Shown: positions 10,245-21,405, numbered from the stretch's first letter. The stretch is 64,000 bases of DNA from Anastrepha obliqua (GCF_027943255.1 NW_026562179.1:3412501-3476500), one strand, 5' to 3'. Notes: generated by a model from the sequence alone, not told the origin. Program-made: numbers and translations.

Positions 10245-11574
10245 TAAACATAAACAACAACATGTTTATGATACAGTCATGAATAATGTTAGCCATGGAA
10301 CTGATGGATTGTTTTTCTTGGATGCTTCTGGGGGAACAGGAAAGATCTTTTTGATTTCATTGATATTAGCAACACTTCGATCAGATAATAACGTTGCATT
10401 GGCACTCGCTTCTTCCGGAACTGCGGCTACATTACTGGAAGGCGGTCGCACAGCACACTTTGCATTAAAGTTGCCTTTGAATATGCAGGTAAATGAAACA
10501 CCAACATGTAATATTTCGAAAACATCTGGAATGGCAAAGTTCTTAAAGTAAGTAAGCTTATCGTATGGGACGAGTGTACTATGGCACACAAGAAGCACTT
10601 GATGGAACTTTGAAAGATCTACGAGGAAGCCAAACAGTCTTTGGAGGTGCCATGATTTTATTGGCTGGAGATTTCAGGCAAACATTACCTGTGATCCCAA
10701 AATCTACGGCTGCAGATGAAATCAATGCATGCTTAAAATCATCGTATTTATGGAGACATGTAAACACGCTTACACTTGCTACAAACGTACGTGTTCAACT
10801 ACAGAACGATCCATCAGCAGCTGAATTTTCACACCAATTACTGAAAATCGGAAATGGCCAAATGTCTGTCGATCCAACAGGAATGATTACATTGCCTAAC
10901 AACTTCTGCACTTTTGCACTGTCTAAAGAGGCATTGATACAGAGTGTATTTCCAAACATAGTTCAACATTACAAAAACCATGATTGGCTCAGCGAAAGAG
11001 CAATTTTAGCTGGGAAAAATAAGGACGTCAATGATATAAATGCAGCTATTTTGGATCAAATACCTGGTGACATAGTTGCATATAAGTCAATGGACTCTAT
11101 TACTGATCAAGATGTCATAAATTATCCAACTGAATTCTTAAACTCACTCGATTTGCCAGGCCTACCACCTTATAATTTACGATTAAAAATTGCAGCACCG
11201 ATTATTATGCTGCGCAACAGTAATGTGCCACGACTTTGCGACGGTACCAGACTCGCTTTGAAGAAGGGAATGGGTGACGTTATCGAAGCAACAATTTTGA
11301 AAGGGAAGTACAAAGGAGAATATCACTGATTCCGACGGGTTAACCATTTGATTACAAATGTTTGCAGTTCCCTATTCGCCTTGCCTTCGCTATGACAATT
11401 AATAAGGCGCAAGGACAGTCTCTACAAATGTGCGGTATTAATTTAGAATACCCAATTTTTTCTCATGGACAAACGTATGTAGCTTGCTCACGAGTAGGTA
11501 AACCATCGTCATTATTCATTTACGCGAAAGATGGAAAAACCAAAAACGTTGTCTATCAAAAAGTGTTACAATAA
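10245..11574 (+). pseudogene. Helitron PIF1-like helicase half, degenerate
   Basis: Frames 10174-10551, 10565-11329 and 11362-11574 together give a PIF1-family helicase. Walker A is GGTGKIFLI (the usual Thr after Lys is Ile). Others are LAGDFRQTLPVIP (motif III), AILAGKNKDVNDINA, APIIMLRN, DGTRL, and the C-terminal AFAMTINKAQGQS and YVACSRVG motifs. Frame breaks occur near 10551 (the DE-box region is partly lost) and at 11327-11361. It would unwind DNA during rolling-circle transposition. The protein begins at HVYDTVMNNV, almost exactly where the minus-strand Rep half at 5505-8120 ends. Confidence 0.85.
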
Positions 11575-11698
11575 AGTTCGAATGAAATTGTATCAAAGAA
11601 CTTGCTTTGTTTTGTATTAATTTTATTCTCTTTTAGCAAATCATTGAATTTATCGTCTAGCGAAGCGGGGGAGGGTACGCTAGTTTTTATATATATAG

Positions 11699-12732
11699 AT
11701 ATTATCAGCCCAATTCTGTGCGCTTGATAAATTCACCATCTTTCTTTTATCAAGATTTACTATTTGTCAAGGTTTTGGTATTCTGTGTCAAAAATAAAAA
11801 GCTCTTTTCTTGATAAATTGTCAAGATTCGAAATGCTCTTGACAAATAAAACATCTGTTTTACTCTTTGATTATTGTACTACACAGTTTTGTTAAATATA
11901 AAAATGGATGATGTTTTACTCTTACTATTGTTGTTGTAGGAAGATGAAAATTATGAAAATAGGCATCGTACACGTTACTTAAGAAGTTTGGGAGATGCCA
12001 GTGATCCATTTTCCTTAAGTGAAGATGCGTTTATGCAAAATTTTCGTCTGACACGTAAAATCTGTCGAGGCTCATGCATGACCTGGAGATACATGATGTT
12101 CAAGAAACTTCCTTGCCTTTTACTATAAGGTTTCTGGCAACATTAAACTTTTTTCGACATGGATCCTACCAAAAATGTGCGAGGTGAAGGGAGCGAAAAT
12201 ACAGTTCCCCAGTTCGGTTGAGGTAGAACATTATGTGAAAACTAGGTATGTATACTTATTTGTATATTATATTTAAGGAAAATATGTTTCACTTTAATAG
12301 TTTGCTGTTTAATTAAGATTTTTCAGGAAATTTGGCATAAGAGGCACAATAGGAGCAATTAACTGCACTCCTCCACCTTGAACGCCTCCGTAATATATAT
12401 TTAAATAGGAAAGCATTAACGTCGAAGCAGTAAGTTTTCTTTTGTCTATGATATCGCAAATTATAAGAGTTCTGTCAGAAGCTGCATAGAAAGCGCATTT
12501 GGTGTTTTGGAGCATATGCTTGCTGAAACACGTAGTTTTACAATACTCGTATGAAACCTCAGCCCTTTTTATTAGCACTTGCGTTAATATGATGATAAAA
12601 GCGGGTATCACATTGAACGAAATATACGATGATGTTGTAGAGGACTTTAATTACGCAGGGAATCGTATTGATTTAACCCAGTACATGCGCGAAGGAGAAA
12701 GAACTAGGTCGATATATACTTTAAATCTCTAA
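11699..12732 (+). pseudogene. PIF/Harbinger transposase pseudogene, copy A
   Basis: Homology starts at ATTATCAGCCCAATTCTGTG right after the Helitron flank. The coding trace includes EDENYENRHRTRYLRSLGD, FMQNFRLTRKICRG, an FFRHGSYQKC-like block, then KFGIRGTIGAINCTPP near 12330. The last is the Harbinger IGAIDCT box, with the first catalytic Asp changed to Asn. A C-terminal trace (SAFGVLEHMLAETRSF; frame 12499-12732) follows after a gap. Stops and frameshifts are frequent, so it is non-functional. It normally encodes a DDE nuclease that works with a Myb-like partner; no partner is seen. Copy B at 27309-27932 is a close direct repeat. Confidence 0.75.
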
Positions 12733-13023
12733 TTAAACAACACTTTTCTCTGAACTGATTGAAGTTATAAGTGTTTCACTCCACTCAGAATTTTAAGCAT
12801 AGTCAGAGTCAAAGTGTCAATCCCTTGCTTACCGCTGCGGAGCTCTAAAAAAAAAAACGAAATACATTTTCAATCATTTATATATTCCATAATTTTTTTT
12901 ATTTTTATGTTAAAATTTAGTTATTGAGTGAAGAATATTTTTCGATACAGCTTTTTTGAAGCCTTTTTTTACACACTTTTATTCTAATAATTTCATCTCG
13001 ATTATTTAATAAAATAAAATAAT
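12733..13023. other. AT-rich spacer
   Basis: No gene or clear element is seen. It contains A- and T-runs and sits between the end of Harbinger copy A and the BEL LTR. No terminal repeat matching the Harbinger left end was recognised. Confidence 0.4.
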
Positions 13024-13212
13024 TGTTGGGTTCATTTCGACAACATCGATATATCTCTCGTTGAGTTCACTTCAACAACATCGATATATCTTTTTTCATC
13101 GCTACACATATTTGCATTATCATTATTCATTATTATTCTCTTAACGTAATGTTCGTCAGTCAACTCGGATGTCAACTCTCTATCTAAATAAATGATTGTA
13201 TTAAATAAAATT
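13024..13212 (+). repeat. Probable 5' LTR of the BEL/Pao element
   Basis: The stretch begins TGTTGGGTTCATTTCGACAA. It holds a near-duplicate CAACATCGATATATC (13041 and 13077) and AATAAA-type signals near 13188 and 13203. It is followed at about 13214 by TAGCGACGATCC, which resembles the Arg-tRNA-type primer site TGGCGAC of BEL elements. BEL-type coding starts only tens of bases later. No second LTR exists in the window, so the boundaries are inferred. Confidence 0.5.
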
Positions 13213-13229
13213 TAGCGACGATCCTCCTA

Positions 13230-14974
13230 CCTTCGAAGATCTTTCGTCCTTTTTGGAAATAAGGTGTCGCTCATTATCGATGATATCAACGCTGGTAACC
13301 CAGTCATGGCCAGGAAAGCCGAACAATCAAAAATTAGTCGGAAAATCGGCAAAAGTGTTTCATGCCACCGCAGATCAATCGCGTTGCACATATTGTAACG
13401 CAGGTGACAAAATCTATTCTTGTGAAAAATTCCGTAGCTTAGATTCAAAAGCTAGATTCAATTTTGTCAAAGATTTCAAGGCGTGCTTAAACTGTCTAAG
13501 TACCGGACATTTTAAGGAACGCTGCAATAGCGCGTCTTCCTGTCGAATATGTCGGCAGCGCCACCATAGATTGCTTCATGGCATGGCAGGACAGCGTCTA
13601 GGTCTAGCTCGCAAATCTTCGTCCATATTTGTAACGGGGATTGGCGCTTCTCAGGGTGGCCGCTTTAGAGCCGAAACGACGTTATTGCTTTCTTCGCGAC
13701 ATTCAAGTGAATGCTACCCCATCAACGCATTAATTTTACAAAAGATTACGGGCGATTTGCCTTCGCAGAGTTTAAGCGTTCCTGAATGGTCTCACATCAA
13801 GGGACTGTTCTTAGCTGACCCGCACTTCATGGAACCCGGCCGTGTAGACATCTTAGTGGGCATGGACTATATGGATCGCCTCATTTTAACTGAGCTGCGT
13901 AAAGGCCCACCTGGCCCGCCAAAAATACAGAAAACAGTCTTTGGCTGGACGTTGTGTGGAAACGTAGATACATCCGTTCCACCCGCAAACCATATACAAT
14001 CGTTACACTGTGATGTACATTTAGATAGAGCATTGGCTAGATTGTGGGAACTTGAAAAAGCGCCGGAAACACGATATCTTACCCACGAGGAACGGTACTG
14101 CGAAGAACATTTTGAATCAACTCATATTAGGAAGCCGGACGGACGCTTTGTAGTGGAGTTGCCACTGAAGGTCGACGTGCCATTAGGTGACTCAAGGAGT
14201 CTCGCCGTACGAAACTTATTACGTATGGAGCGCAGATTTGCCGGCGATCAGGATCTGTGGACACGCTATAACGAATTCATGCAGAAATTAATTGAAATGG
14301 GTCATATGGAGGTCGTGCCTGAAACGAAATATGCGAAATATTATATGCCACACCATGCTGTTGTAAAGGAGTGCAGCGTCACGACAAAATTGCGAGTTGT
14401 GTTTAACGCGTCTGCTAAAACCACAACGGAGAATTCCTTCAACGATGTGCTTTATGTTGGTCCTCAATTACAAGAAGACTTGTACTCCATACTTTTGCGG
14501 TTTAAAATACACAAATACGCAGTAACTGCAGACGTTGCACAAATGTATCGACAAATCTGTGTTTCAGCTAAACATGTCGACTTACATCGAATTGTTTGGC
14601 GCTCTAACACATCTCTACCCATTACAGATTACCGTATGTTACGCGTAACTTATGGAGTTGCGTCCGCCTCGCATTTGGCTGTCAAATCGATGCAAAAAAC
14701 CGCGAAACAATCTCCTAATACTTTTCAGAAAGCAGTCGACGTAATTCTTAAGAACTTTTACATGGACGATCTTTTCACTGGTGCGTCTAGCAAGTCGGAA
14801 CTTAAAGCATTGCAGCGAAATGTGTCCGATATTCTACGGGAAGGTGGGTTCGAGTTAATAAAATGGACGTCAAATTGTACAGAGCTAAATGAGACTATCG
14901 CTAGAGAATCCAAGAACATATCGCACTACACCGTAGATGGCAACAATGTATTATTACATTTTCCATTTCTCTAG
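13230..14974 (+). pseudogene. BEL/Pao gag-pol: gag zinc knuckles, protease remnant and reverse transcriptase
   Basis: The long frame (13253-14974) starts with the gag C-terminus, including C-x2-C zinc-binding clusters (CTYCNAGDK, CLNCLSTGHF, CRICRQRHH). It passes into a BEL-type protease C-terminal half (DILVGMDYMDRLI, VFGWTLCGNV), but the catalytic DTG part is missing. The reverse transcriptase follows (KLRVVFNASAKT, ADVAQMYRQI, YMDD at about 14759). Most of gag is also missing between the primer-site-like sequence and the first cysteine cluster, so the element has a large 5' internal deletion. Reading shifts at about 14970. The enzyme would make element cDNA; this copy cannot. Confidence 0.85.
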
Positions 14975-15660
14975 GAGAACCGCCCCATGTCTTAACTAAG
15001 AGAGCATTTCTGGTCGATGCCAGCAAACTTTTTGATCCATTAAGCTTACTTTCACCCGCAACGATTAGGTCGAAAATGTTGTTTCAGGACATCTGGCGTT
15101 CCAACACTGGATGGGACGACACAGTACCAGATACTTTAGGCAAGGTGTGGCTTGATCATCGCTCGCAATCACAACTTTTATCTGAACTAAAGGTCAACCG
15201 TTGGGTTGGAGTCGGGACGATAGGCTGATTTACTGAGTTGCACGTTTTCGCCGACGCTTCCGAGCGCGCCTATGCCGCAGTCATAAATATATGCGCGCAC
15301 TGTACATAGGGATGGTCACATTACAATCGGCTTAATTTCATCAAAGACTAAAGTTGCCCCGCTAAAAACAACAACACTACCTCGCCTCGAGTTGTGTGCT
15401 GCACATCTCGCCGCAAAATTGGTCAAGGCCGTCAGGCAAAGTTGGGAGGATTTTCGCTGTCCACTGGTAGCATGGACAGATTCCACAATTACGTTGGCGT
15501 GGCTGCAAGCACATCCTAATAAATGAGAAACATTCGTCGCAAACCGTGTCGCCTATATTCACGAGGTCCTGCCTCCCGAGTGCTGGAACCATATACGCTC
15601 TGAAAGCAATCCTGCGGACTGCGCGTCCAGAGGCATATATTTCCGCTTCAACTTATGCAT
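14975..15660 (+). pseudogene. BEL/Pao connection and RNase H region, degenerate
   Basis: Translation from 14970 gives PHVLTKRAFLVDASKLFDPL and a BEL connection domain. The RNase H traces are [54 protein letters not shown] and NPADCASRG. In-frame stops occur at about 15226, 15308 and 15523, so no long frame survives. The order matches BEL pol. The stretch from 15660 to 15930 has decayed further and shows only faint linker similarity. Confidence 0.75.
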
Positions 15661-15933
15661 CATGAGTTATGGTGGTTCGGACCTGACTTCTTACGCGAAG
15701 GGGAACAGTTCTGAAAGCAACCCGCGCAAATAATGCGTAAAACCGAAATAGCCTTACGAAAAGTTAAGGCTTGTATCGCAGCTACTGACGTTCACTGGTC
15801 AGTCATCACAAAATACTCATCTTATTCGAAATTAAGAAGAATTATCGCTTATGTATAGAGATTTATACACAATACCCGCTCTAGCTCGCTTGGAATCAAT
15901 AACAAAAAAACGTGGTTTCCTAATTGTCAGGAG

Positions 15934-16919
15934 TTGCTGGAATCTGAGCGAAGATTAATCAGGTATACACAAAATTTCTATTTTTCTAATGAAATACGTT
16001 GTTGCAGGGGAAAAAGGCCGATTAAACTGTGTAGTAGTTTGCTGCGTTTACAACCGTTTCTCGATTCGTTTGGAATCCTTCGTGTTGGAGGTCGGTTGAA
16101 ATCCGCAGATGTTGCAAATGATGTCAGACACCCAGTTATACTGCCAAAAAACTCTCCGCCTTCAAAACTCGTTGTTTTGGACATACATCACTATACGCTA
16201 CATGCAGGCCCCCGTATAATGCAAGTGATCCTGCAGCGCCGGTATTGGGTCTTTGCTGCCCGCAACATAATTCGTAATATCTATCGCAAATGTGTAAAAT
16301 CTACCGCTTTAAATCGCAAGCTCGAAACACAATCAATGGGTGATCTTCTTTCGTCCCGCATAACATACGCTCGCTGCTTCGTTCGTACAGCAGTAGACTT
16401 TGCTGGTCAATATATATATCGCACTTGTTACGTTAAAGCGTAACAACTCAAAATCAGAACATTTTCAGTAGAGACGAAAAACCGTTTCCGTAAATATTAA
16501 TAATATAGGTATTACAAGGGGAAAAATATGTAATTGCACGAAAATATCATTGAAAACAATATAACGGTTGTTTCATTCTTATTTGTTTAGTAGTTGCGCT
16601 AAAATAACAAATTTTTGAGTGGTTACTCTTTTCCTTTTCTTTTTGAGTTGTTACGCTTTAACGTAACAAGTGCGATATGTTCAAATTTACGCATGGAAGA
16701 GGAGCTAAATCCATAAAAGGTTGTATATCTTCATTTGTCTGCATGTGCACAGGTGCAATGCACCTCGAGTTTGTTGGAGATCTCTCAAGTTCTTCGTTTC
16801 TAAACGCCTTTAAACGATTCATCAACCGCAGGGGCTATTGTAAAGAAATGTTTTCGGATAACGGGACGAACTTCGTTGGTGCAGAAGCGGAACTCCGTGA
16901 GAAATATCAAGAGTGTACT
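15934..16919 (+). pseudogene. BEL/Pao integrase, split by a MITE
   Basis: The first part (15934-16418) reads LLRLQPFLDSFGILRVGGRL, HPVILPKNSPPSKLVV, the zinc-binding LHAG and RRYW blocks, and DLLSSRITYARCFVRTAVDFAGQ, which contains the first catalytic Asp. After the 257-bp insertion the frame resumes at about 16676 with GRGAKSIKGCISSFVCM, MHLEFVGDL and MFSDNGTNFVGAEAEL, the second catalytic Asp region. It stops at 16919 where a DR1 repeat unit begins, so the catalytic Glu and the C-terminus are gone. Integrase inserts element cDNA; this copy is inactive. Confidence 0.8.
16419..16675. mobile_element. 257-bp MITE with 34-35-bp perfect inverted repeats, TA target site
   Basis: The left end CGCACTTGTTACGTTAAAG (16420-16453) and the right end (16641-16674) are exact reverse complements over 34 bases, 35 if the outer T/A is counted. 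Flanking TA on both sides fits a Tc1/mariner-type target duplication, although the flanks are ATATAT-rich and other frames are possible. Each arm contains its own GTTACG...CGTAAC mini-palindrome. There is no coding capacity. It interrupts the BEL integrase reading frame exactly, which proves insertion. Perfect arms suggest a fairly recent event. Confidence 0.9.
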
Positions 16920-17580
16920 TAAACAACTTTTTAGGTCTTTACTGTGAAGTAGTACATTATTATTCAATATGTGAATTTTAATGTTAAAAAAAAAAAAATT
17001 TAATACATTTCAGAAATAAAAAATGCATATTGTCTCAAAAATTTTGGTAGAAAAATTTGCGGCTTTGGTTTCTGTTGTTATGAACAGCGCTGCACAGCTC
17101 ACAGAAGCTTCAATATTATATATTTGGCACTTTGGGCTTACTCCGAAGGTTGAATGTATGTACAGTAACCTCCAAATAAGCCGCACTCTGGTTTCAAACT
17201 TTGCAGCTATTTACTTATGCTTTCCTGCACCTTGTCATTTTTTGTCATCGTTGAGAAAAATTGACATATCGATTGCTCGTTTTATGGATGAAAGTATTTT
17301 GCTCCTAGAAATATGAGATTGAATTTATGAATGAATTTCTTTTTGTTGTGTTGTACAATATTTGAAACTGTTCATGCCCGCTATGGCTGCACATATGAGT
17401 GCATTTTGTTCTTGTAGTCGCAAGTCTTAGAATTTTAGCCTTGGGCCACATACGCACGTAGAGGGATAAAGTGTGTGTTTTGCTGGAAGTTCAGAATAAA
17501 AATCAAAAACTCATAACCCTCCCCAAGGACAATCTGAGAATGCTTACGGGCATCCTCAATTTCGCACTAAACAACTGATC
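16916..17580. repeat. DR1 tandem duplication, unit A
   Basis: TACTTAAACAACTTTTTAGG begins both this unit and unit B, 1,083 bp further on. Identity is very high to about 17460 and resumes around GCTGGAAGTTCAGAATAAA. Unit A lacks about 60 bp present in unit B. The middle part, read on the minus strand, resembles DR1 copies at about 20750-21400 and 61600-62068 (for example CAGTTTCAAATATT and AAAACGAGC). No convincing gene is present; reading frames differ between the units. Confidence 0.7.
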
Positions 17581-17998
17581 TATGTTTACATTATAGCGCT
17601 TTCACGGTGTGGGCAAAAACGCTGAGTAGCAAAGCTTCAAGTTTTATCAACATGTACACAGAATAAAAAGGTTTTTACTTGATAAAAATCTTGTTTAACT
17701 ATCAATATTTTGTTAATTTGTCAAGGGCACATAATAGGACTGTATGCCTGTCTAATTATGTCTCACTTTCCTTTAATCAAATAAAAATCCTTTATAGAGA
17801 AACGCTTCATTACACAGGAAGATGGCATATACAAATACAAATATGTGAATTTATGAATATGTTCATATGCGGCTGCGTACACTTGCCACTGCAAAAATAT
17901 TACGATTCGCTAAAACTTCTTAAGAAATCCAGCGCATAGGTACAGCATTTTGCCAAAAATTATGAACTATGAAGCGTCAATAAAATTGTTTAACAATT
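17581..17998. other. Spacer between DR1 tandem units
   Basis: Non-coding. It contains AACGCTTCATTACACAGGAAG followed by GGCATATACAAATA, a motif repeated with variation at about 20245-20300. A stretch resembling the non-coding 5' part of the Harbinger copies (CTTGATAAA...TTTGTCAAG) lies at about 17650-17730. Confidence 0.4.
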
Positions 17999-18700
17999 TA
18001 CTTAAACAACTTTTTAGGTCTTTACTGTGAAGTAGTACATTATTATTCAATATGTGAATTTTAATGTTAAAAAAAAATTTAATACATTTCAGAAATAAAA
18101 AATGCATATTGTCTCAAAAATTTTGGTAGAAAAATTTGCGGCTTTGGTTTCTGTTGTTATGAACAGCGCTGCACAACTCACAGAAGCTTCAATATTATAT
18201 ATTTGGCACTTTGGGTTTACTCCGAAGGTTGAATGTATGTAGAGTAACCTCCAAATAAGCCGCACTCTGGTTTCAAACTTTGCAGCTATTTACTTATGCT
18301 TTCCTGCACTTTGCCATTTTTTGTCAACGTTGAGAAAAATTGACATATCGGTTGCTCGTTTTATGGATAACAGTATTTTGCTCCTAGAAATATGAGATTG
18401 AATTTATCAATGAATTTCTTTCTGTTGTGTTGTACAATATTTGAAACTGTTCATGCCCGCTATGGCTGCACATATGAGTGCATTTTATTCTTGTAGTCGC
18501 AAGTCTTAGAATTTTAGCTTTGGGCAACATACGCACGTAGAGGGATAAAGTGAGTGTCCGGTGCGTGCGGTTAGATATATGTGCATGCAAATGGGTATAC
18601 TAATAATTATAGTTTTGCTGGAAGTTCAGAATAAAAATCAAAAATTCATAACCTTCCCCAAGGATAATCTGAGAATCCTTACGGGCATCCTCACAGGCCA
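17999..18700. repeat. DR1 tandem duplication, unit B
   Basis: This is the second unit of the 1,083-bp-offset duplication. It is near-identical to unit A over about 540 bp, with scattered single-base changes and a shorter A-run at 18068. It contains about 60 extra bases (about 18558-18615) before the shared GCTGGAAGTTCAGAATAAA block. Minus-strand similarity to the DR1 copies at 20.8 and 61.6 kb is the same as for unit A. Confidence 0.7.
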
Positions 18701-20740
18701 TTGCAAACTGCGAAGTCATCTGCACATGATCGGGATTTGGTCTACGGACTCTTACCGTTTCTGCGACCAATCCCAGAAGACTACTTCTCCTGGAATGCAG
18801 CGCGGGGAAGGTTGAAACATATTGGCCAACTGGGAACTGGAACTGGGATTGGATGAGGTACTGTGATGAGCAGAGGGTACAAAAGACCATGAGATCGAAG
18901 TGAAGAGAGTTTTATATAAAAATCCTACAAAAATCAAAAATGTTGACCATGGTAAATATGTTACATTAGTGCATACATACAAATGTATGCATGAATATAC
19001 GTACATATGTACATACGTTTAACGTAAGCTTGCTCAGTGCTTAAGCAAAGACAAATTGACGCATTCGCGTGTACTTCGTGTCGATTTCTTTTTGTGTATG
19101 CGAGGAAAGACATCGTTTCTCGGCTCTAGAACTTGTTACAACGGTTCGCCCTTCCTCTTCTTTTCACCCGACCGACCGCATAAATATGCCCCAGAGAACG
19201 TTAAATATAGAGAATTCTCACGAGCTACGAATGGTGTGAATTGTCAAAAATGAAGTGAAACGGCGAACACTGTTTCACCTCGCTCAACTCGAAGGCGGGG
19301 AAGTTTTTAACAGAGCTGATTACAGTGAATTATGTAGAAGTACATTGGCTCCGCTCACTCTTTGGTTTCTGTATGAAATCAAACTGACGAATGCCGACGG
19401 CACTTTGCAAAGAATTTGCTTGTGCACTTCTATGTTCCCTTGAATTATGCGCCAACATTCATCACTTTTTGTTTGTTGATTTAATCTAAAAATAAGATGC
19501 AAACAAAAATTTTAGTAAATTGAAAACTTCATAAAAATTTGATGAAAATTTTTAATAATTTTTCGAGTCTAAATTAATTTTAGACAAGAATTCATAGAGC
19601 ATACAAGTGTATGGTATATTGATGTATATGTATGTATATCAATATATGTTAGTTATGTTTGTGCAAAAGATCAATTGCATCTTCAATTCTTATAGATTTT
19701 GATACATACGTGCACACGCACTGGAGCAATAATGGCCTATCTCTTGACGCACCACCTTATCATATTTACATTTGAATATGCATTCATTTGTTCCTTTGCA
19801 AACGAATTTTTTTTCAATTTAGATTTATTACATGGAATAATATATGTATGCATTTTATAGATACTATAAAACATTTTATAGATAGTATAAAACTTTGAAA
19901 TTTAAAATAAATAAAAGAAAACGTGAAAGAAACGTATTTGCATACATATGTATATGGGACAACTAAGTTCTATTACATCTTTAATAAATATAGTGTTGCA
20001 CGCATACATATGTATGCACTGAAGCAACATGACCTACCTCACGAGCATCGCCTTATCATATTTCATGCAATAATTAGGGTGTAAATATTCGAATGATCGA
20101 ATTCCTGCAAATGCTAAAACAACTTCTTCTGCATATGCATCGACGTATGTGCATGTGCATATATGCACACTTGATCCCTAACTATACCTATCTATATATA
20201 TATATACGTATATCAATTGATCAAATCAAAAAATTCTGTATACAAAACGCTTCATTACCAGGCACACAGGAAGATGGCATATGCAAATATAAATATGTGA
20301 ATTGAATTCAAGCAAAACAATGCTTAGGTATTAATATACACATATGCATGTGCATACAACCGCACACGCAGGGCACTCACGTTATTCCTTTAATTCCGAA
20401 TGTCGTTCAAAGCTAAAATTCTATGCCTAGCGACTACAAGAACAAAAAAGTTTTGATATTCAAAATAAATAAAAGAATAATTTTAACAAACCCAAGATAT
20501 ACTCCATATTTACATATTTTATAGGATAAAAAAGCATATTCATATGTTACCGTAAGTATATCAGTAACAAAATCTGTTTAAACTGTTTCTTATTACATAC
20601 ATATGTATGTACATATATACATACACATGTAAGAAACAATTAAGCCAAAGGTCAATGTACTGGAGCAACCATGACCTACCTCACGTATTGGTATATTGCG
20701 CAAGTGTGCCCTATTATATGTATGTCCGTACATACATATA
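18701..20740. other. Repeat-rich non-coding stretch with CATATGTA microsatellites
   Basis: No supportable gene. A motif close to ACTGGAGCAA(C/T)ATGACCTACCTCAC appears in diverged form at about 19720, 20015 and 20655. AACGCTTCATTAC...AGGAAGATGGCATATG recurs at about 20245. Alternating CATATGTATGTAC microsatellite islands occur around 18980, 19620, 19940 and 20595. Short reading frames here are low-complexity and unsupported. It appears to be layered, decayed non-autonomous repeats. Confidence 0.5.
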
Positions 20741-20749
20741 CATACATTC

Positions 20750-21405
20750 TCGACTCCCAGCAAAACTATGCTTATTAGTATACACATATGTATATACATA
20801 CAACAGCTAAAATTATAAGCCTGGCGACTGCAAGAACAAAATACATTCATAGGCGCAGTCGCAGCGGTCAGATTTTTTTAGTCGCAACGACGCTGAAAAA
20901 TCCAAAATATTCTATAACACTAAGTTCGAGCTCATATGCCCATATGCACATATGCCAATTTTCTCGCCAATTCGAAAATAGTCAATATTGTAATATTTCG
21001 CGTTGAATTATTTGCCAATATTTGGTAAATCTTCAATTTTTGTCAAGTCGAGTGGCCGCGGCTCCGTACATGTGTATGCATCAATATATGTATGTAGGTA
21101 AATATGTGTTCTAAATTCTCGACAGCAATAGCAAATCGAAATATTTCGTCTGTCGCAAGTGCTCGCAGCCTCATATGTATGTATGGCTATGGCAGTTTGT
21201 ATGCATGTATTTATGTACTATATATGCGTGTTTTGCTTTTGCACGTCCATTGGAACAATTTTTCATATGAAGATATTTATTTTATTGAGCTGAACGAATA
21301 TGTGTATTGATATTCTAATGAAATCCTGTCGAATTGTATTATTGGTATATGTTTCTTTAAGATCCTCTTACCAAATATATATTATTATCCTTAAGAAAAT
21401 GAAAT
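20750..21405 (+). repeat. DR1 dispersed repeat, uninterrupted copy
   Basis: The copy includes CTAAAATTATAAGCCTGGCG, AAGTTCGAGCTCATAT, CCAATTTTCTCGCCAATTCG, TATTTGCCAATATTTGG, TGGCCGCGGCTCCGTACATG, TCGCAAGTGCTCGCAGCCTC, TTGCTTTTGCACGTCCAT and ends near TATTGGTATATG...CTTACCAAATA. All of these blocks occur in the same order at 61630-62068 plus 63274-63480, where an insertion splits them. This copy shows the empty site. It lies just left of P-like transposase copy 1; the 61-63 kb copy lies just left of copy 2. Confidence 0.75.

Larger units (their letters stand above)
9194..11683 (+). mobile_element. Helitron copy retaining termini and the helicase half
   Basis: The 5' end TCTATATATATAAAAATG at 9194 follows an A, and the 3' end CTAG at 11680-11683 precedes a T. 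This fits the TC...CTRR ends and A/T insertion of Helitrons. A 6-bp stem CTAGCG (11657-11662) pairs with CGCTAG (11678-11683), so the hairpin reaches the terminus. The 5' part (9194-10240) is non-coding and contains a duplicated segment; the Rep domain is missing. The element therefore needs Rep in trans. Immediately outside the 3' end lies an exact inverse of the 5' end (11684-11700). Confidence 0.8.

Noticed and set aside
13214..13228. Firm assignment of the BEL primer site to a specific tRNA
   Set aside because: TAGCGACGATCC differs from the TGGCGAC consensus and the LTR end is not fixed by a second LTR.
18561..19253. Several short frames at 18.5-19.3 kb as host exons
   Set aside because: No family motifs, no splice-site pattern, low complexity, and they overlap dispersed repeats.
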